Positions 1 to 9,536 are shown, numbered from the stretch's first letter. The stretch is DNA of 64,000 nt from Photobacterium sp. CCB-ST2H9 (GCF_023151555.2 NZ_CP100425.1:1054001-1118000); one strand, 5' to 3'. Notes: generated by a model not told the origin, from the letters alone. Numbers and translations: made by a program.

Positions 1-2045
1 AATGAATCGAGCAGTGCTTTACCGTATCGCCGTGTAATCACCCGACGGTCGAGCAGGACAACTCTACCAAAGTCCTGCTCTTTACGCAGCAATCTCCCGA
101 CGGATTGAATCAGCTTTTTACTGGCTTCCGGAACAGCAATTTGTAAAAAGGGATTACCGCCACGGCTTTCAATGTATTCGGCATGGGCTTCCTCGACAGG
201 TGAGGTTGGTACCGCGAACGGAATCTTGGTAATGATTAAATTTCTCAGCAAGTGGCCCGGTAAGTCGAGGCCTTCGGAAAAACTGCCGGTGCCGAATAAC
301 ACGCTGACTTTGCCCTGTTCACAGTGGCTCTTGTGCTTTTCCAGCAGGGAAGTCCGGGATTCTTCTCCCTGAACCAGCAATGCCCAGCCATTTTTTTCAC
401 ACTGGGGCCGGATGGCCTCTGCGACTTTGTTCATTTGCCAGTATGAGGCAAACAGCACCAGGCTGGCGGTTTCGCCTTCCAGATATTCCGGAAGGGTTTC
501 AATCAGTAAATCCGTGAACTGATCCGCCTGAGGTTCATACTTCATTTGCGGAATGACTAAGCGTCCGTTGTTCTGATAATCGAACGGCGAAGCCAGAGCC
601 AGAAAGCGTGCGCCCTCATTTTCCTGAATTCCGGCCTGACGGCAGAAGTAACTGAACTGATTGAGCGCACGCAGGGTTGCTGACACCAGAATTGCCCCCG
701 CGGCACGGCTCCAGAGCAGCTGATCTAACCGGTAGCCAATCTCCAGGGGCGAAACCTGCACAATATAATCACCTTCCTGTTCCGGGCTTTTTTCAAGCCA
801 GCGGGCTAAAGGGGCGCCTTTATCTTTGTCCGGCTGGGCCATCAGGGTCCAGACTTTTTCCAGATTTTCCAGACGTTGCAGGTAAAAGCCTGATTCGGAG
901 AGTGCCGGTTCAGCAGATCGTGCCGTTACTTCGTCATCTTTGAGGCGTTCGGTGATCATCTCGTGAATTTTCGCCAGTGACTGCCGCGCTTTCTTGCTGG
1001 CATCCCGGCATCCCTGAGCTTCTTCTGCCAGCCATGCAGGCAGCTCTCCATGGGGAAAACGGTAACTGCCATCTTTGCTGAAAACAGCTGGGTCGACCTG
1101 GCTGGACAGTTGTCTCAGTGTGGGAACAAGATGCTGGATAGACTCTTGCAGCGTGGTCTGGAAGCGTCCGGACTTTTGCAGGTCGGCGAGTTCCGCCAGT
1201 TTACTGACCGACTGATTGAGTTTTTCAAGCCAGTTGCTGGCACCCTTCAGGCTGGCGGCGGCAGCAGAAAAGTCTCTGGCGACCTGCGGTAGATGGTGTG
1301 CCTCATCGATGGCATAAATCGTCTGCTCGGGTTCTGGCAGAATGATGCCGCCACCCAGCTCCAGATCAGCCATCAATAACGCATGGTTGGCGATCACAAC
1401 ATCGGCTTTATCCAGGTGCTCCCGCGCCTTTGCAAAAGGACAGTGGCGGTGTTTGGCCATGCCTGAATGGCAACTGTGTTTATCGGACACAATTTGCTGC
1501 CAGACACGGTCAGGAATGACCGTCGGCCAGCTGTCCCGGTCACCATCCCATTTATTTTGCTGCCAGGCTGTCAGCATTCGCTTCAGCAGGCTGAGGTCCG
1601 ATTTTTTGGGTTTTTCCTGCCATAGCGCCAGCTGACCGTCATCTTGTCCTGAGCAACTGGCTTCCAGCTTGTGGCTGCAGCAGTAACGTTGACGTCCCTT
1701 TGCCAGGATAAAACTAAATTCTTTGGGAAAAATTTGCGCAAAGAGCGGCAGATCCTTATGAATCAATTGCTCCTGAAGCGCGACTGTTGCTGTGGCGATG
1801 AGTACCTTCTTATTGTTAAAGAGTGCGTAAGGAATACATCCAAGCAAATAAGACAGAGATTTCCCGATGCCGGTTCCGGCTTCAGCAACCAGCATTCTGT
1901 TTTTGGCGTGATACTCACCTGCCAGTGTTTTGGCAATTTCAGCGACCAGATAATTCTGTGCACGACGGGGAATAAAGTGATCCAATTGTGCACTCAGGTT
2001 GGCATAGCACTGTTTAATATCAGTTTTGATCTGGTTGTGTAACAT
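1..2045 (-). CDS. dinG: ATP-dependent DNA helicase DinG (C-terminus cut by window)
   Basis: This is an XPD-like superfamily 2 5'-3' DNA helicase that unwinds damaged DNA, R-loops and D-loops. Reading the minus strand from the ATG at 2043-2045 gives 681 uninterrupted codons to the window edge. Visible motifs are Walker A EAGTGIGKS (residues 55-63), the DEAH box (247-250), and in the C-terminal half VGRLLRKEQDFGRVVLLDRR, which is helicase motif VI. Cysteines near residues 122-131, 192 and 202 could hold the iron-sulfur cluster of this family, though their spacing differs from what I recall of the E. coli protein. E. coli DinG is about 716 residues, so only a short tail should be missing. The gene is divergent from the porin gene. 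It is SOS-regulated in E. coli, but I did not find a clear LexA box here. Confidence 0.95.
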   Translation of the reverse strand, partial: MLHNQIKTDIKQCYANLSAQLDHFIPRRAQNYLVAEIAKTLAGEYHAKNRMLVAEAGTGIGKSLSYLLGCIPYALFNNKKVLIATATVALQEQLIHKDLPLFAQIFPKEFSFILAKGRQRYCCSHKLEASCSGQDDGQLALWQEKPKKSDLSLLKRMLTAWQQNKWDGDRDSWPTVIPDRVWQQIVSDKHSCHSGMAKHRHCPFAKAREHLDKADVVIANHALLMADLELGGGIILPEPEQTIYAIDEAHHLPQVARDFSAAAASLKGASNWLEKLNQSVSKLAELADLQKSGRFQTTLQESIQHLVPTLRQLSSQVDPAVFSKDGSYRFPHGELPAWLAEEAQGCRDASKKARQSLAKIHEMITERLKDDEVTARSAEPALSESGFYLQRLENLEKVWTLMAQPDKDKGAPLARWLEKSPEQEGDYIVQVSPLEIGYRLDQLLWSRAAGAILVSATLRALNQFSYFCRQAGIQENEGARFLALASPFDYQNNGRLVIPQMKYEPQADQFTDLLIETLPEYLEGETASLVLFASYWQMNKVAEAIRPQCEKNGWALLVQGEESRTSLLEKHKSHCEQGKVSVLFGTGSFSEGLDLPGHLLRNLIITKIPFAVPTSPVEEAHAEYIESRGGNPFLQIAVPEASKKLIQSVGRLLRKEQDFGRVVLLDRRVITRRYGKALLDS

Positions 2046-2597
2046 GACTGAAACTTAATGTTGGCAGGGGCGGGCATTATAACATGAAGCTCTGCTGTAG
2101 GGATGTCTGGTTGTTTGTAGGGGATTTTTGATATGAAATGAGATTTCCCTCACGAAATAAGATTGAACCCCAGTTTAACCACGGGTGACTTATAGGTGAA
2201 TTGATTGATTTGACTATAATTTGCAGCTTTTAATGGTTTTATATTCTGATTTATCTTGTTAATTCTGGCTTTTGTGGGATTAAAATGCTGTTTTTTATTG
2301 CTATTAAGAAACATGCAAATAGCGGGAGATACTTGATTCTTTGTTAAGTTTTTGCCCTAAAACCATGTTAAGTTGTTGAAAATAAATGGAGTATAAGAAA
2401 TTTGTTGTTACAGTGTGAGAATTTGACATCGCGATTCATTCTCTGTCAGGATGAGTTCCGCAAGTTACGCCATCTTGGCATGGTCAGTTTTGCTCTGATT
2501 TACTGAGCTTTGTGTGACCTGCCGGGAAGGGAAATAAGAAAAGCAATAGGGATTCTGGAAATAGGAATTCCATCCATAAGAAAAGGCAGTGGATATC
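2046..2597. promoter_or_regulatory. dinG-porin divergent intergenic region, AT-rich
   Basis: This 550-base gene-free stretch must carry the promoters of dinG (leftward) and of the porin gene (rightward). It is visibly AT-rich compared with its neighbours. A 9-bp direct repeat TGTTAAGTT occurs at 2342-2350 and 2366-2374. A TTGACA hexamer lies near 2423, but no well-spaced -10 follows it. The porin gene probably has a long leader. No open reading frame with a convincing ribosome site was seen inside. Confidence 0.5.
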
Positions 2598-3548
2598 ATG
2601 AAAAAAACGCTTATTGCACTATCTGTACTAGTAGCTGCAGGCTCAGCAAATGCTTCTATCAACCTGCTTGACAAAGACGGCGTTATTGTCGACTTGTCAG
2701 GTTCTGCGGAAGTTCAGCTGTTCCAAGACATCGTACCAAAAAATGGTGATGAAGACCCTACCATTCGTCTGGATGATGGTGACATCTCGCTGAATACCAC
2801 TATTCCAGTCAACAACAACCTGAATGTGGTTGCAGGTTTTAACCTGGATCTGCATAACTCAGATAATAATGGTAAGCCTGGAGATTTCTTCAATGATGAG
2901 CTGTACGTTGGTTTCCAAGGTAAAGACTTTGGTACGCTGACGTTTGGTCGTCAATACCTGATCTCTGATGATGCAGGTATCAGTAAAGACTACGAGCTGG
3001 GTACTCAAGCTCTGGGCTTTGATGCTACTCGTGGCAGCGAAGTTGTGAAGTATGTTTACGACAACGGTATGTTCTACGCTGGCGCTTCTCACGACATCAA
3101 TGCAGACGACAACGGCGGCATCACTGACGCACGTCTGGGTGCACGTTTTGCCGGTCTGGACGTTCGTGGTTACTACTACACGTCAGAAGACGTTAATGCT
3201 CCTGGTGAAGACATTACCGGTTATAACTTAGAAGCTGAGTACGTTATTCAGGCTATCTCTCTTGCTGCTTCATACGGCCATGGAGAAGTTGAGAACTCTG
3301 CAGGTGTAACGACTCTGGATGTCGATTTTATTTCACTGGCGGGTTCTTACACTATGGGTAAGAATACTTTCGCTCTGGGTTACAACCTGAGCGATATTGA
3401 TGGTGGCGAAGCGACTGACAACGTTTATGCAAACGTAACTCACCAGCTGCACAGCAACGTAAAACTGTATGCTGAGCTGGGTTGGGCTGACGGTGACAAC
3501 ACTGAATACGACCTGGGTTATGTAGCTGGTATGGAAGTTCTGTTCTAA
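2598..3548 (+). CDS. Outer-membrane porin, OmpU/OmpL-like
   Basis: General-diffusion porin of the Gram-negative porin family: a trimeric 16-strand beta barrel for small hydrophilic solutes. The protein has 316 residues. A classical signal peptide MKKTLIALSVLVAAGSANA is followed by a mature start ASINLLDKDG. The body alternates short amphipathic strands with acidic Gly/Asp/Asn loops. The LTFGRQYL segment is typical of porins of this type, and the chain ends in phenylalanine (EVLF), the usual outer-membrane assembly signal. The start at 2598 is chosen over an upstream in-frame GTG because it begins the signal peptide. The pattern recalls OmpU of Vibrio and OmpL/OmpH of Photobacterium, which are controlled by ToxR, and toxR lies 7 kb away. 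ToxR control here is inference. A strong terminator follows. Confidence 0.9.
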   Translation: MKKTLIALSVLVAAGSANASINLLDKDGVIVDLSGSAEVQLFQDIVPKNGDEDPTIRLDDGDISLNTTIPVNNNLNVVAGFNLDLHNSDNNGKPGDFFNDELYVGFQGKDFGTLTFGRQYLISDDAGISKDYELGTQALGFDATRGSEVVKYVYDNGMFYAGASHDINADDNGGITDARLGARFAGLDVRGYYYTSEDVNAPGEDITGYNLEAEYVIQAISLAASYGHGEVENSAGVTTLDVDFISLAGSYTMGKNTFALGYNLSDIDGGEATDNVYANVTHQLHSNVKLYAELGWADGDNTEYDLGYVAGMEVLF

Positions 3549-3575
3549 GAACGGTTCTTACCGCACAGATATTGC

Positions 3576-3602
3576 AAAAGCCGCCATTTAGGCGGCTTTT
3601 TT
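3576..3602 (+). terminator. Rho-independent terminator of the porin gene
   Basis: Stem AAAGCCGCC / GGCGGCTTT with a 5-base loop, followed by a T run. It starts about 30 bases after the porin stop codon. Confidence 0.9.
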
Positions 3603-3702
3603 GTATTGTGATTAATCAGATGAGTTAGAGTCACGTCTGGGTTAATTTCCGGCAAGAGACTCATTTGGTTTTGTAAGTCATACAACGAAAAGAAGATTGG
3701 CG

Positions 3703-4332
3703 ATGAAAAAATTAGCGTTTCTGGCAGCTCTGCTGGTTGCCAATGTACAGGCGGCAACGCTCTCTGTGGGAGACGGGATTGAACTTTTGGTGGTTGATGG
3801 TAAAGAAGTGAACCAGTCCCTCTGGTCCAGGACGACTGAAGTCGATTTACCTGCCGGAAAGCATCAGGTCGTGCTTCGTTATGACCGGGAACTGAAAAAC
3901 GGCAGCCGGAACAGCATTTATACAACCCGCCCGTATCTGTTTGAGATGGTGATGCCAGAACAGGATGTACGTATTGAGTTGCCTGCGTTGGTAGCTTACA
4001 GCCAGGCACAGGCTTATTTCCAAAAAGGTCCGGAATGGACCATGACGCAGGCAGACGGCAGCCAAAAAATACTACCTTTCGTTGAGATGAAAGGCGATGG
4101 TATTGCAGCGTTCAGTGATATGGAAAAGCTGGTGGGAGAGTATAACCGCCAGCATGGGATAACGTTCGAGCAAGGCTATGCGGTTGATCTGGAACAGGCC
4201 GTTGTTGAGGTGAATCAAGACGGAAAAGTTGAAATATCCGGTGATGCTTTAGCACAGCTTAAGCTGTGGTATAGCAAAGCAAAACCAGAAGAAAAAGCCG
4301 CCTTTAAAGCCTGGATGGCAAAACAGCCTTAA
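3703..4332 (+). CDS. DUF2057 (YccT-type) exported protein
   Basis: A 209-residue protein of the DUF2057/UPF0319 family, whose members are periplasmic and of unknown biochemical role. A signal peptide of about 17 residues (MKKLAFLAALLVANVQA) precedes a beta-rich domain with the family-typical stretches DLPAGKHQVVLRYDRELK and RPYLFEM. The C-terminal part (about 120-209) is helical and charged, ending FKAWMAKQP. The start at 3703 begins the signal peptide; an upstream in-frame TTG is rejected. It stands alone between the porin terminator and a convergent DksA-like gene. Confidence 0.8.
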   Translation: MKKLAFLAALLVANVQAATLSVGDGIELLVVDGKEVNQSLWSRTTEVDLPAGKHQVVLRYDRELKNGSRNSIYTTRPYLFEMVMPEQDVRIELPALVAYSQAQAYFQKGPEWTMTQADGSQKILPFVEMKGDGIAAFSDMEKLVGEYNRQHGITFEQGYAVDLEQAVVEVNQDGKVEISGDALAQLKLWYSKAKPEEKAAFKAWMAKQP

Positions 4333-4353
4333 AAGCGATTGTAGGGTACCACG

Positions 4354-4387
4354 CCATCACCAGACTGGCACTCAGCGCTGGTGATGG
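4354..4387. repeat. Inverted repeat between convergent genes
   Basis: Arms CCATCACCAG and CTGGTGATGG, perfect over 10 bp with a 14-base loop, sit at the meeting point of the DUF2057 and DksA-like genes. The right arm lies in the last codons of the minus-strand gene. It could act as a two-way terminator, but no T run follows on either strand. Confidence 0.5.
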
Positions 4388-4719
4388 TACTTATTATGAG
4401 ACTGGCACTGCTGACAGCGTGGCTGTGCAGGGTCATTATCGAGAATGATTTTTTCTATTGGCTCTTCGCAATCAGCACAGACTCCGTAGAGGTCCAGACG
4501 AATCGCACAGAGAGCGGCATCGATTGCTTCCAGACGATTAGCTTTATGACGCAGCGAAGGATTGATGCTTTGCGCTGCTAAAGTCAAAAGCTCATTTGCT
4601 GTTTTTTCTGCTGTTGTCACAAGACTGGCAGCGTCTAATTCAGCATAAAGTTTTGCTGAAAGGGCCTCATATTCCTGCTCCAGCCGGATTGTTTGTTGCT
4701 TCAGATACTCACTATTCAT
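4372..4719 (-). CDS. DksA/TraR-type C4 zinc-finger protein
   Basis: A 115-residue protein with an N-terminal helical region (about 1-70, charged, probably coiled-coil) and a C-terminal zinc finger CADC...CQQC with 17 residues between the pairs, the DksA/TraR signature. DksA relatives insert a coiled coil into the RNA polymerase secondary channel and change promoter choice in the stringent response. This one is shorter than E. coli DksA (151 residues) and more like the YbiI/TraR class. It lacks an obvious pair of acidic residues at a coiled-coil tip, so a DksA-like effect on transcription is inferred, not shown. It is a monocistronic gene reading against its left neighbour. Confidence 0.85.
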   Translation of the reverse strand: MNSEYLKQQTIRLEQEYEALSAKLYAELDAASLVTTAEKTANELLTLAAQSINPSLRHKANRLEAIDAALCAIRLDLYGVCADCEEPIEKIILDNDPAQPRCQQCQSHNKYHHQR

Positions 4720-4928
4720 AGTGGCACTCCATTGTAGACTGGATCACAGTCTATGCTGAATTTCTGTTCTGATACTGATATAAGTCAAACCAGATGCAAA
4801 ATAACCCTTCTTTTTGTCGGTTTTTGTAATCTATCGAATGCTTTATAGTGCTGAACGGTTTTTAGGTGGCTGAATTGCTGCTTTTTATTACATTTCAGTG
4901 TCTTAAGACGAGAAGAAAGGAAGATAGA

Positions 4929-5045
4929 ATGGAACATAACTTTAAAGAACCCTATAATCTGAAATACTTTATTGGTTTTCTGGTGGCGATGCTGTTGCCG
5001 ACATTACCAGCAAGCCTGACCTGGTTGGGTATACTGAGCCATTGA
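4929..5045 (+). CDS. Small single-TM protein (38 aa)
   Basis: An ATG preceded by a good ribosome site (AAAGGAAG, spacing about 6) opens a 38-codon frame. The protein starts MEHNFKEPYNLKYF, has a hydrophobic stretch FIGFLVAMLLPTLPASLTWL (about residues 14-33) and ends GILSH. It lies 47 bases before ybaN on the same strand and may be cotranscribed with it. I do not recognise a family. The ribosome site and TM-like composition are the only support. Confidence 0.5.
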   Translation: MEHNFKEPYNLKYFIGFLVAMLLPTLPASLTWLGILSH

Positions 5046-5092
5046 TCTGTCTGTAACACAGGCGGCTCAGGCAAATGTAAAAGAGAGGGAAT

Positions 5093-5485
5093 GTGAGACA
5101 ACTGTTCTGGCGAACGCTATTGCTGGTTTCAGGCTGGTGTTTCGTGATTTTAGGTGTGTTGGGCATTTTCCTTCCTCTTTTACCCACCACCGTTTTTCTG
5201 CTTCTCGCCAGTGCCTGCTTTATGCGGGGCTCTCCAAAGCTGCACAAATGGCTGCACAGCCACCCCCATTTCGGACCTGTTTTAGAAAACTGGTATCAGC
5301 ATCGGGCTATCAGCGCAAAGGTCAAGCGACGGGCGAATCTGATGATAGTTCTCAGTTTTACGCTTTCCATCTTTATTGTTCCTGTGAATTGGGTCAAAGT
5401 CCTGCTGATTGTTATTGCAGTGATTTTACTGATTTGGTTTAACCGTCTTCCGGTTCGGGAGCTGGATGGTCTGTCATCTCGGTGA
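5093..5485 (+). CDS. ybaN: DUF454 inner-membrane protein YbaN
   Basis: A 130-residue integral membrane protein of the DUF454 family. One hydrophobic hairpin lies near residues 7-42 (LFWRTLLLVSGWCFVILGVL then LPLLPTTVFLLLASACF) and another near 85-118. The family signature LPLLPTTVFLLLA is clear, followed by the conserved HSHPHFGPVLENW region. The start is a GTG at 5093 after GAGAGGGA; the ATG at 5091 is out of frame and meets a stop at once. Position directly upstream of apt matches E. coli ybaN. In E. coli it is linked to DNA replication priming genes only by location; its function is unknown. Confidence 0.85.
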   Translation: MRQLFWRTLLLVSGWCFVILGVLGIFLPLLPTTVFLLLASACFMRGSPKLHKWLHSHPHFGPVLENWYQHRAISAKVKRRANLMIVLSFTLSIFIVPVNWVKVLLIVIAVILLIWFNRLPVRELDGLSSR

Positions 5486-5667
5486 CTGTTGATGTATCAA
5501 AGGATTCATCCTCTGCTTTCTCAATCAGAGCAGTACGATAGTTGCCCATTCCAGTAAAAATCACTACTATTTGCGCTTAATTCGCTCGTCGTACCAATTT
5601 GCATGGGTATGCGCGACCAAATATTCTTAATAACCTGCTGTGTGCAGTACAGCAGATGGAAGAGACT

Positions 5668-6228
5668 ATGAGCCAAGTAAAAACTGTTCAAGACGACTTC
5701 AGCCTGATTAAAAACAGTATTAAGACGATTCCGGATTACCCAAAACCAGGCATTCTGTTTCGGGATGTGACCAGTTTAATGGAAGATCCTGATGCTTATC
5801 AGGCAACCCTACAGATCTTTCATCAGCAGTTCTGCGATAAAGGGATTACCAAAGTTGTTGGCACAGAGGCTCGTGGTTTTCTGTTTGGTGCGCCATTAGC
5901 TTTGGCGCTGGGTGTAGGCTTTGTTCCTGTACGTAAACCGGGTAAATTGCCGCGTAACGTCATCAGTGAAAGCTATGAACTGGAATATGGCCAGGATACG
6001 CTGGAAATTCATACTGATGCCATTGTGGAAGGGGATAAGGTGCTGCTCGTCGATGATCTGCTGGCAACCGGCGGTACGATTGAAGCAACCACCAAGCTGG
6101 TTCGCCGTCTGGGCGGTATCGTAGAAGACGCAGCGTTTGTGATTAATCTGCCTGACATCGGCGGCCAGCAGCGACTGCGTGGCCTGGGTCTGAATGTCTT
6201 CAGCATTTGTGATTTCGACGGCCACTAA
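5668..6228 (+). CDS. apt: Adenine phosphoribosyltransferase
   Basis: Cytosolic purine-salvage enzyme: adenine + PRPP gives AMP + pyrophosphate. The 186-residue protein (E. coli 183) has the PRPP-binding motif [13 protein letters not shown], the N-terminal [12 protein letters not shown] and the VRKPGKLP flexible loop. The start is set at 5668 ([10 protein letters not shown]) because GGAAGAG lies 4-10 bases before it; an upstream in-frame ATG would add a 23-residue tail unlike the family. It sits between ybaN and dnaX, as in enteric bacteria. Confidence 0.97.
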   Translation: MSQVKTVQDDFSLIKNSIKTIPDYPKPGILFRDVTSLMEDPDAYQATLQIFHQQFCDKGITKVVGTEARGFLFGAPLALALGVGFVPVRKPGKLPRNVISESYELEYGQDTLEIHTDAIVEGDKVLLVDDLLATGGTIEATTKLVRRLGGIVEDAAFVINLPDIGGQQRLRGLGLNVFSICDFDGH

Positions 6229-6420
6229 TCAGCCTGAATCAATGCCATCAAGCAGGGGGATGTTATCTTTGTGGTCAAAACGATAGCAGTAATGACTTGA
6301 AAGGATAAACTCCTCCTGTGTTCTCTCGCGCCGTGAATCTCCCTGTGCTAGCATAACCGACTGGATTCAGTCAGGCTTTCTGATGCCGCTGAATGATCGT
6401 GTTCTGTAGGATTTATCACC

Positions 6421-8514
6421 ATGAGTTATCAGGTTCTGGCACGCAAATGGCGGCCGCATCGATTTGAAGATGTGGTGGGCCAATCCCATGTCCTGACAGC
6501 GCTCACCAATGCGCTGACACATAACCGACTTCATCATGCCTATCTGTTCAGCGGAACCCGGGGCGTCGGTAAAACGACGATTGCCCGGCTGTTTGCCAAA
6601 GGGCTGAACTGCGATCAGGGGATTACGGCTTCTCCTTGCGGGCAGTGCCATACCTGTCTGGAAATTGACCAGGGACGCTTTGTCGATCTACTGGAAATTG
6701 ATGCTGCTTCCAGAACCAAAGTTGAAGATACTCGTGAACTGCTGGATAACGTTCAGTATCAGCCTGCGCGCGGACGGTTTAAGGTTTATCTGATTGACGA
6801 AGTGCACATGTTGTCTCGTCACAGTTTCAATGCCTTACTGAAAACGCTTGAAGAGCCGCCAGAGCATGTGAAATTTATTCTGGCGACCACAGATCCGCAG
6901 AAATTGCCGGTCACGATCCTGTCGCGCTGTCTGCAGTTTCATTTAAAGCATCTGGATAATGTCCAAATTCAGCAGCAACTTGATCATGTCCTGACGGAAG
7001 AAGGGATCAGCTTCGAGACCAAAGCACTCAGCTTGCTGGCCCGGGCTGCTGAAGGCAGTATGCGTGATGCCCTCAGCCTGACCGATCAGGCTATTGCACT
7101 GGGTAATGGTCAGGTTCAGGCTGATACCGTAGCGGGGATGTTGGGCACACTCAACACGGAGCAGGCGCTCTATCTACTGGAGGCTATGGCGCAAGGGCAG
7201 GCGGAACCGGCGATGGCATGTCTCGCGGAACTGGCTGCGGTTGGTGTGGCGTGGGATAGTCTGCTCAGTGAAATGGCAGCCCAGTTACACCGAGTCGCTA
7301 TGTATCAGGTCTTGCCTGCTTCGCTGGATACTTCTTTACCGGATGCGGACCGAATTGTTCAATTGAGTCAGGTGATGCCGCCTCAGGATGTCCAGCTGCA
7401 TTATCAGATTGCACTTCAGGGCCGGCAGGACTTACCACTGGCTCCGGATGGTCGAACCGGGCTGGAAATGGTGATGCTGCGCATGCTTGCATTTCGGCCG
7501 GTTGCGGCCGGGACGCTGATGCCGCAGTCGATCCCGGTGCCTGCCGCTGCACCTGAGCCCAGAGCTTCGGCTCCGCAAGTGAATCAGCCGGATGTCAGAG
7601 CTGCCGCACCAGCGCTGCAACGACCTCAGCAAACGGTACAGTCACAGGCAGCTACTCCTCAGGTGGCACCGGTTGCTGAGCCGGTGCAAGAGTCATCATC
7701 TGTACCGGTCTCAACGCAAGCACAAATGCCAGCACCAGCACCGCAGCCAGAACCGGCGCCGACGCAGCCGCCGTCATCACCGGCTTCCGGTTTGCTGGCT
7801 GCCAGAAATAAGCTGCGCAGTAAAACAAAGCGTGGACAGGAGTCTTCCGAGCCAAAAAAGGCTGAACCGGCGTCAGTCAGAAAACCTGCTGTCAGTGTGC
7901 TTGACCGGATTTCGAGTCAGCATGCAGGCCGTCGACCTCAGCAGGCTGGACAACCCATGGCGCCGGGGAACGCATCGCAACCTTCAGAGCCGAAACCGGC
8001 TGAAGAATATCAGTGGCAGCCGCTTAGTCAGCCTGAAGTTGATCATGAGCCTGAAGTGGTGGTTGCACCCACAGCACTGAAGCAAGCGCTGGAGCACGAA
8101 AAAACGCCTGAAATGGCAAAACAGCTTGTCAGTGAAGCGGCAAATCAGGATAGTTGGTCCGACATGGTGACGAAGCTGAATGTTGACCGTCTTGTTCAGC
8201 AATTAGCATTGAATTCTGCAATGTCGCTGGAAGAGCAGCAGCTTACTCTGCAATTGCGCCCGTCTCAGCAACATTTGGATACGCCGAAAGCCAGAGCGCA
8301 ATTGAGCGCGGCACTGGCTGAGATGCTGGGACAAGAGATAGAATTACAGATAGAACTCAGTGATAAAGGACGATCGCCGTTGGAGTGGCGGGAGTTCATT
8401 TATCAGCAAAAACTGGATCAGGCTAAAGTCAGTCTGCAGCAGGATCCGAACGTTTCCTTCATCTGTCAGCGATTCAGTGCTGTACTGGATGAAGAAAGCG
8501 TAAGACCCGTCTAA
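6421..8514 (+). CDS. dnaX: DNA polymerase III tau subunit (gamma by frameshift)
   Basis: Clamp-loader ATPase that also ties the replicative polymerases and DnaB together. The 697-residue tau form has Walker [10 protein letters not shown] (about 45-53), a four-Cys zinc module ([16 protein letters not shown]), and Walker [10 protein letters not shown] long Pro/Ala/Gln-rich linker (about 360-560) follows, then the C-terminal polymerase-binding domain. It is longer than E. coli tau (643) because of the linker. At 7854-7860 the in-frame heptamer A AAA AAG is preceded by AGGAG 11 bases upstream. A -1 shift there yields one Gly codon and then TGA at 7863-7865, giving a gamma of 481 residues. It heads the dnaX-ybaB-recR cluster. 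Confidence 0.97.
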   Translation: MSYQVLARKWRPHRFEDVVGQSHVLTALTNALTHNRLHHAYLFSGTRGVGKTTIARLFAKGLNCDQGITASPCGQCHTCLEIDQGRFVDLLEIDAASRTKVEDTRELLDNVQYQPARGRFKVYLIDEVHMLSRHSFNALLKTLEEPPEHVKFILATTDPQKLPVTILSRCLQFHLKHLDNVQIQQQLDHVLTEEGISFETKALSLLARAAEGSMRDALSLTDQAIALGNGQVQADTVAGMLGTLNTEQALYLLEAMAQGQAEPAMACLAELAAVGVAWDSLLSEMAAQLHRVAMYQVLPASLDTSLPDADRIVQLSQVMPPQDVQLHYQIALQGRQDLPLAPDGRTGLEMVMLRMLAFRPVAAGTLMPQSIPVPAAAPEPRASAPQVNQPDVRAAAPALQRPQQTVQSQAATPQVAPVAEPVQESSSVPVSTQAQMPAPAPQPEPAPTQPPSSPASGLLAARNKLRSKTKRGQESSEPKKAEPASVRKPAVSVLDRISSQHAGRRPQQAGQPMAPGNASQPSEPKPAEEYQWQPLSQPEVDHEPEVVVAPTALKQALEHEKTPEMAKQLVSEAANQDSWSDMVTKLNVDRLVQQLALNSAMSLEEQQLTLQLRPSQQHLDTPKARAQLSAALAEMLGQEIELQIELSDKGRSPLEWREFIYQQKLDQAKVSLQQDPNVSFICQRFSAVLDEESVRPV
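7838..7865 (+). promoter_or_regulatory. Programmed -1 ribosomal frameshift site in dnaX
   Basis: Elements in order: a Shine-Dalgarno-like AGGAG (7838-7842), an 11-base gap, the slippery heptamer A AAA AAG in the correct phase (7854-7860), and GGC TGA in the -1 frame. This is the arrangement known in E. coli dnaX, where half of the ribosomes shift to make gamma. I could not see an obvious strong stem-loop just downstream by eye. Confidence 0.8.
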
Positions 8515-8545
8515 TAAATTAACCAGACCCATAGAGAGAGAAGAT

Positions 8546-8875
8546 ATGTTTGGTAAAGGTGGTATGGCGAACATGATGAAGCAGGCGCAGCAGATGCAAG
8601 AGCGCATGCAGAAGATGCAAGAAGAAATCGCCAACATGGAAGTGATTGGTGAAGCTGGTGCCGGCCTGGTGAAGGTGACACTGACTGGCAGCCATAGCGT
8701 GCGTCGTGTTGAGCTGGATGACAGCCTGATGGAAGACGACAAAGATATGCTGGAAGATCTGATTGCAGCTGCATTCAATGATGCTGCACGCCGCATCGAA
8801 GAAGCCCAGAAAGAAAAAATGGCCAGCGTGACAGGTGGTATGAACCTGCCAGCCGGCTTTAAGATGCCATTCTAA
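8546..8875 (+). CDS. ybaB: Nucleoid-associated protein YbaB/EbfC
   Basis: A small dimeric DNA-binding protein of the YbaB/EbfC family that binds and bends DNA in the nucleoid. It has 109 residues like E. coli YbaB. The N-terminal [20 protein letters not shown] is followed by a long helix, a central beta sheet ([16 protein letters not shown]) and a C-terminal helix ending AGFKMPF, the family end. The start is preceded by AGAGAGAAGAT. It lies 31 bases after dnaX and 3 bases before recR, so all three are probably one operon. Confidence 0.95.
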   Translation: MFGKGGMANMMKQAQQMQERMQKMQEEIANMEVIGEAGAGLVKVTLTGSHSVRRVELDDSLMEDDKDMLEDLIAAAFNDAARRIEEAQKEKMASVTGGMNLPAGFKMPF

Positions 8876-8878
8876 TCA

Positions 8879-9481
8879 ATGCGCACCAGTCCGTTACTTG
8901 AGCAGTTGATGGACGCGCTGCGCTGCTTGCCCGGCGTCGGGCCGAAGTCTGCACAGCGTATGGCTTTCAGCCTGCTGCAACGAAACCGTCAGGGAGGCTT
9001 GCAGCTGGCTGATATGCTGGGTAAAGCCATGACTGAGATTGGCCATTGCCGCGATTGCCGCACTTTTACAGAAGAAGATGTGTGCGCAATTTGTGAGAAT
9101 CCGCGCCGCCAGGAAAGTGGGCAGATCTGTGTGGTGGAAAGCCCGGCAGATATCATGGCCGTTGAAGCAACCGGTCAGTTTTCTGGCCGTTATTTTGTGC
9201 TGATGGGGCATCTGTCTCCACTGGACGGAATCGGTCCGAGTGATATCGGGCTAGATATGCTGGAATACCGATTGCAGAACGAGCAGATTGCCGAACTGAT
9301 TCTGGCAACCAACCCGACGGTTGAAGGAGAGGCTACCGCGCACTATATCGCTGAGTTGTGTCAGGCCTATCAGGTGCCTGCCAGCCGAATCGCACATGGT
9401 GTCCCGGTCGGTGGTGAGCTGGAGCTGGTTGATGGGACAACTCTGTCACATTCAATTGCTGGCCGGCAGAAGCTGTATTAA
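8879..9481 (+). CDS. recR: Recombination mediator RecR
   Basis: Part of the RecFOR pathway that loads RecA on gapped DNA. The 200-residue protein shows the helix-hairpin-helix [14 protein letters not shown] (about 17-30), the four-cysteine zinc finger CRDC...CAIC (about 57-72), the Toprim domain beginning [12 protein letters not shown], and the C-terminal [19 protein letters not shown]. The start ATG at 8879 is three bases after the ybaB stop, with no strong ribosome site of its own. Translational coupling is likely. Confidence 0.97.
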   Translation: MRTSPLLEQLMDALRCLPGVGPKSAQRMAFSLLQRNRQGGLQLADMLGKAMTEIGHCRDCRTFTEEDVCAICENPRRQESGQICVVESPADIMAVEATGQFSGRYFVLMGHLSPLDGIGPSDIGLDMLEYRLQNEQIAELILATNPTVEGEATAHYIAELCQAYQVPASRIAHGVPVGGELELVDGTTLSHSIAGRQKLY

Positions 9482-9504
9482 ATCTTTTGAGTCAGTCATA
9501 CATT

Positions 9505-9534
9505 GAAAAGCCGACGTATATCGTCGGCTTTTTT
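9505..9534. terminator. Terminator between convergent recR and toxS
   Basis: Stem AAAAGCCGACG / CGTCGGCTTTT with a short TATAT-like loop and T runs on both strands; it can serve recR (+) and toxS (-). Confidence 0.9.
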
Positions 9535-9536
9535 CG

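Noticed and set aside
1671..2042. 123-codon plus-strand frame opposite dinG
   Set aside because: Shadow of the dinG coding strand; dinG has all helicase motifs.
2221..2260. Possible ToxR boxes (TNAAA repeats) before the porin gene
   Set aside because: Only a pair with 4-base spacing, not the 5-base spacing of the consensus, was seen in an AT-rich region where chance matches are expected.
3545..4009. 154-codon minus-strand frame opposite the DUF2057 gene
   Set aside because: Overlaps the porin terminator and a well-supported gene; no family pattern.
6229..6420. Search for a 4.5S RNA gene near dnaX
   Set aside because: The conserved GGAAGGAAGCAGCC-type core is absent.
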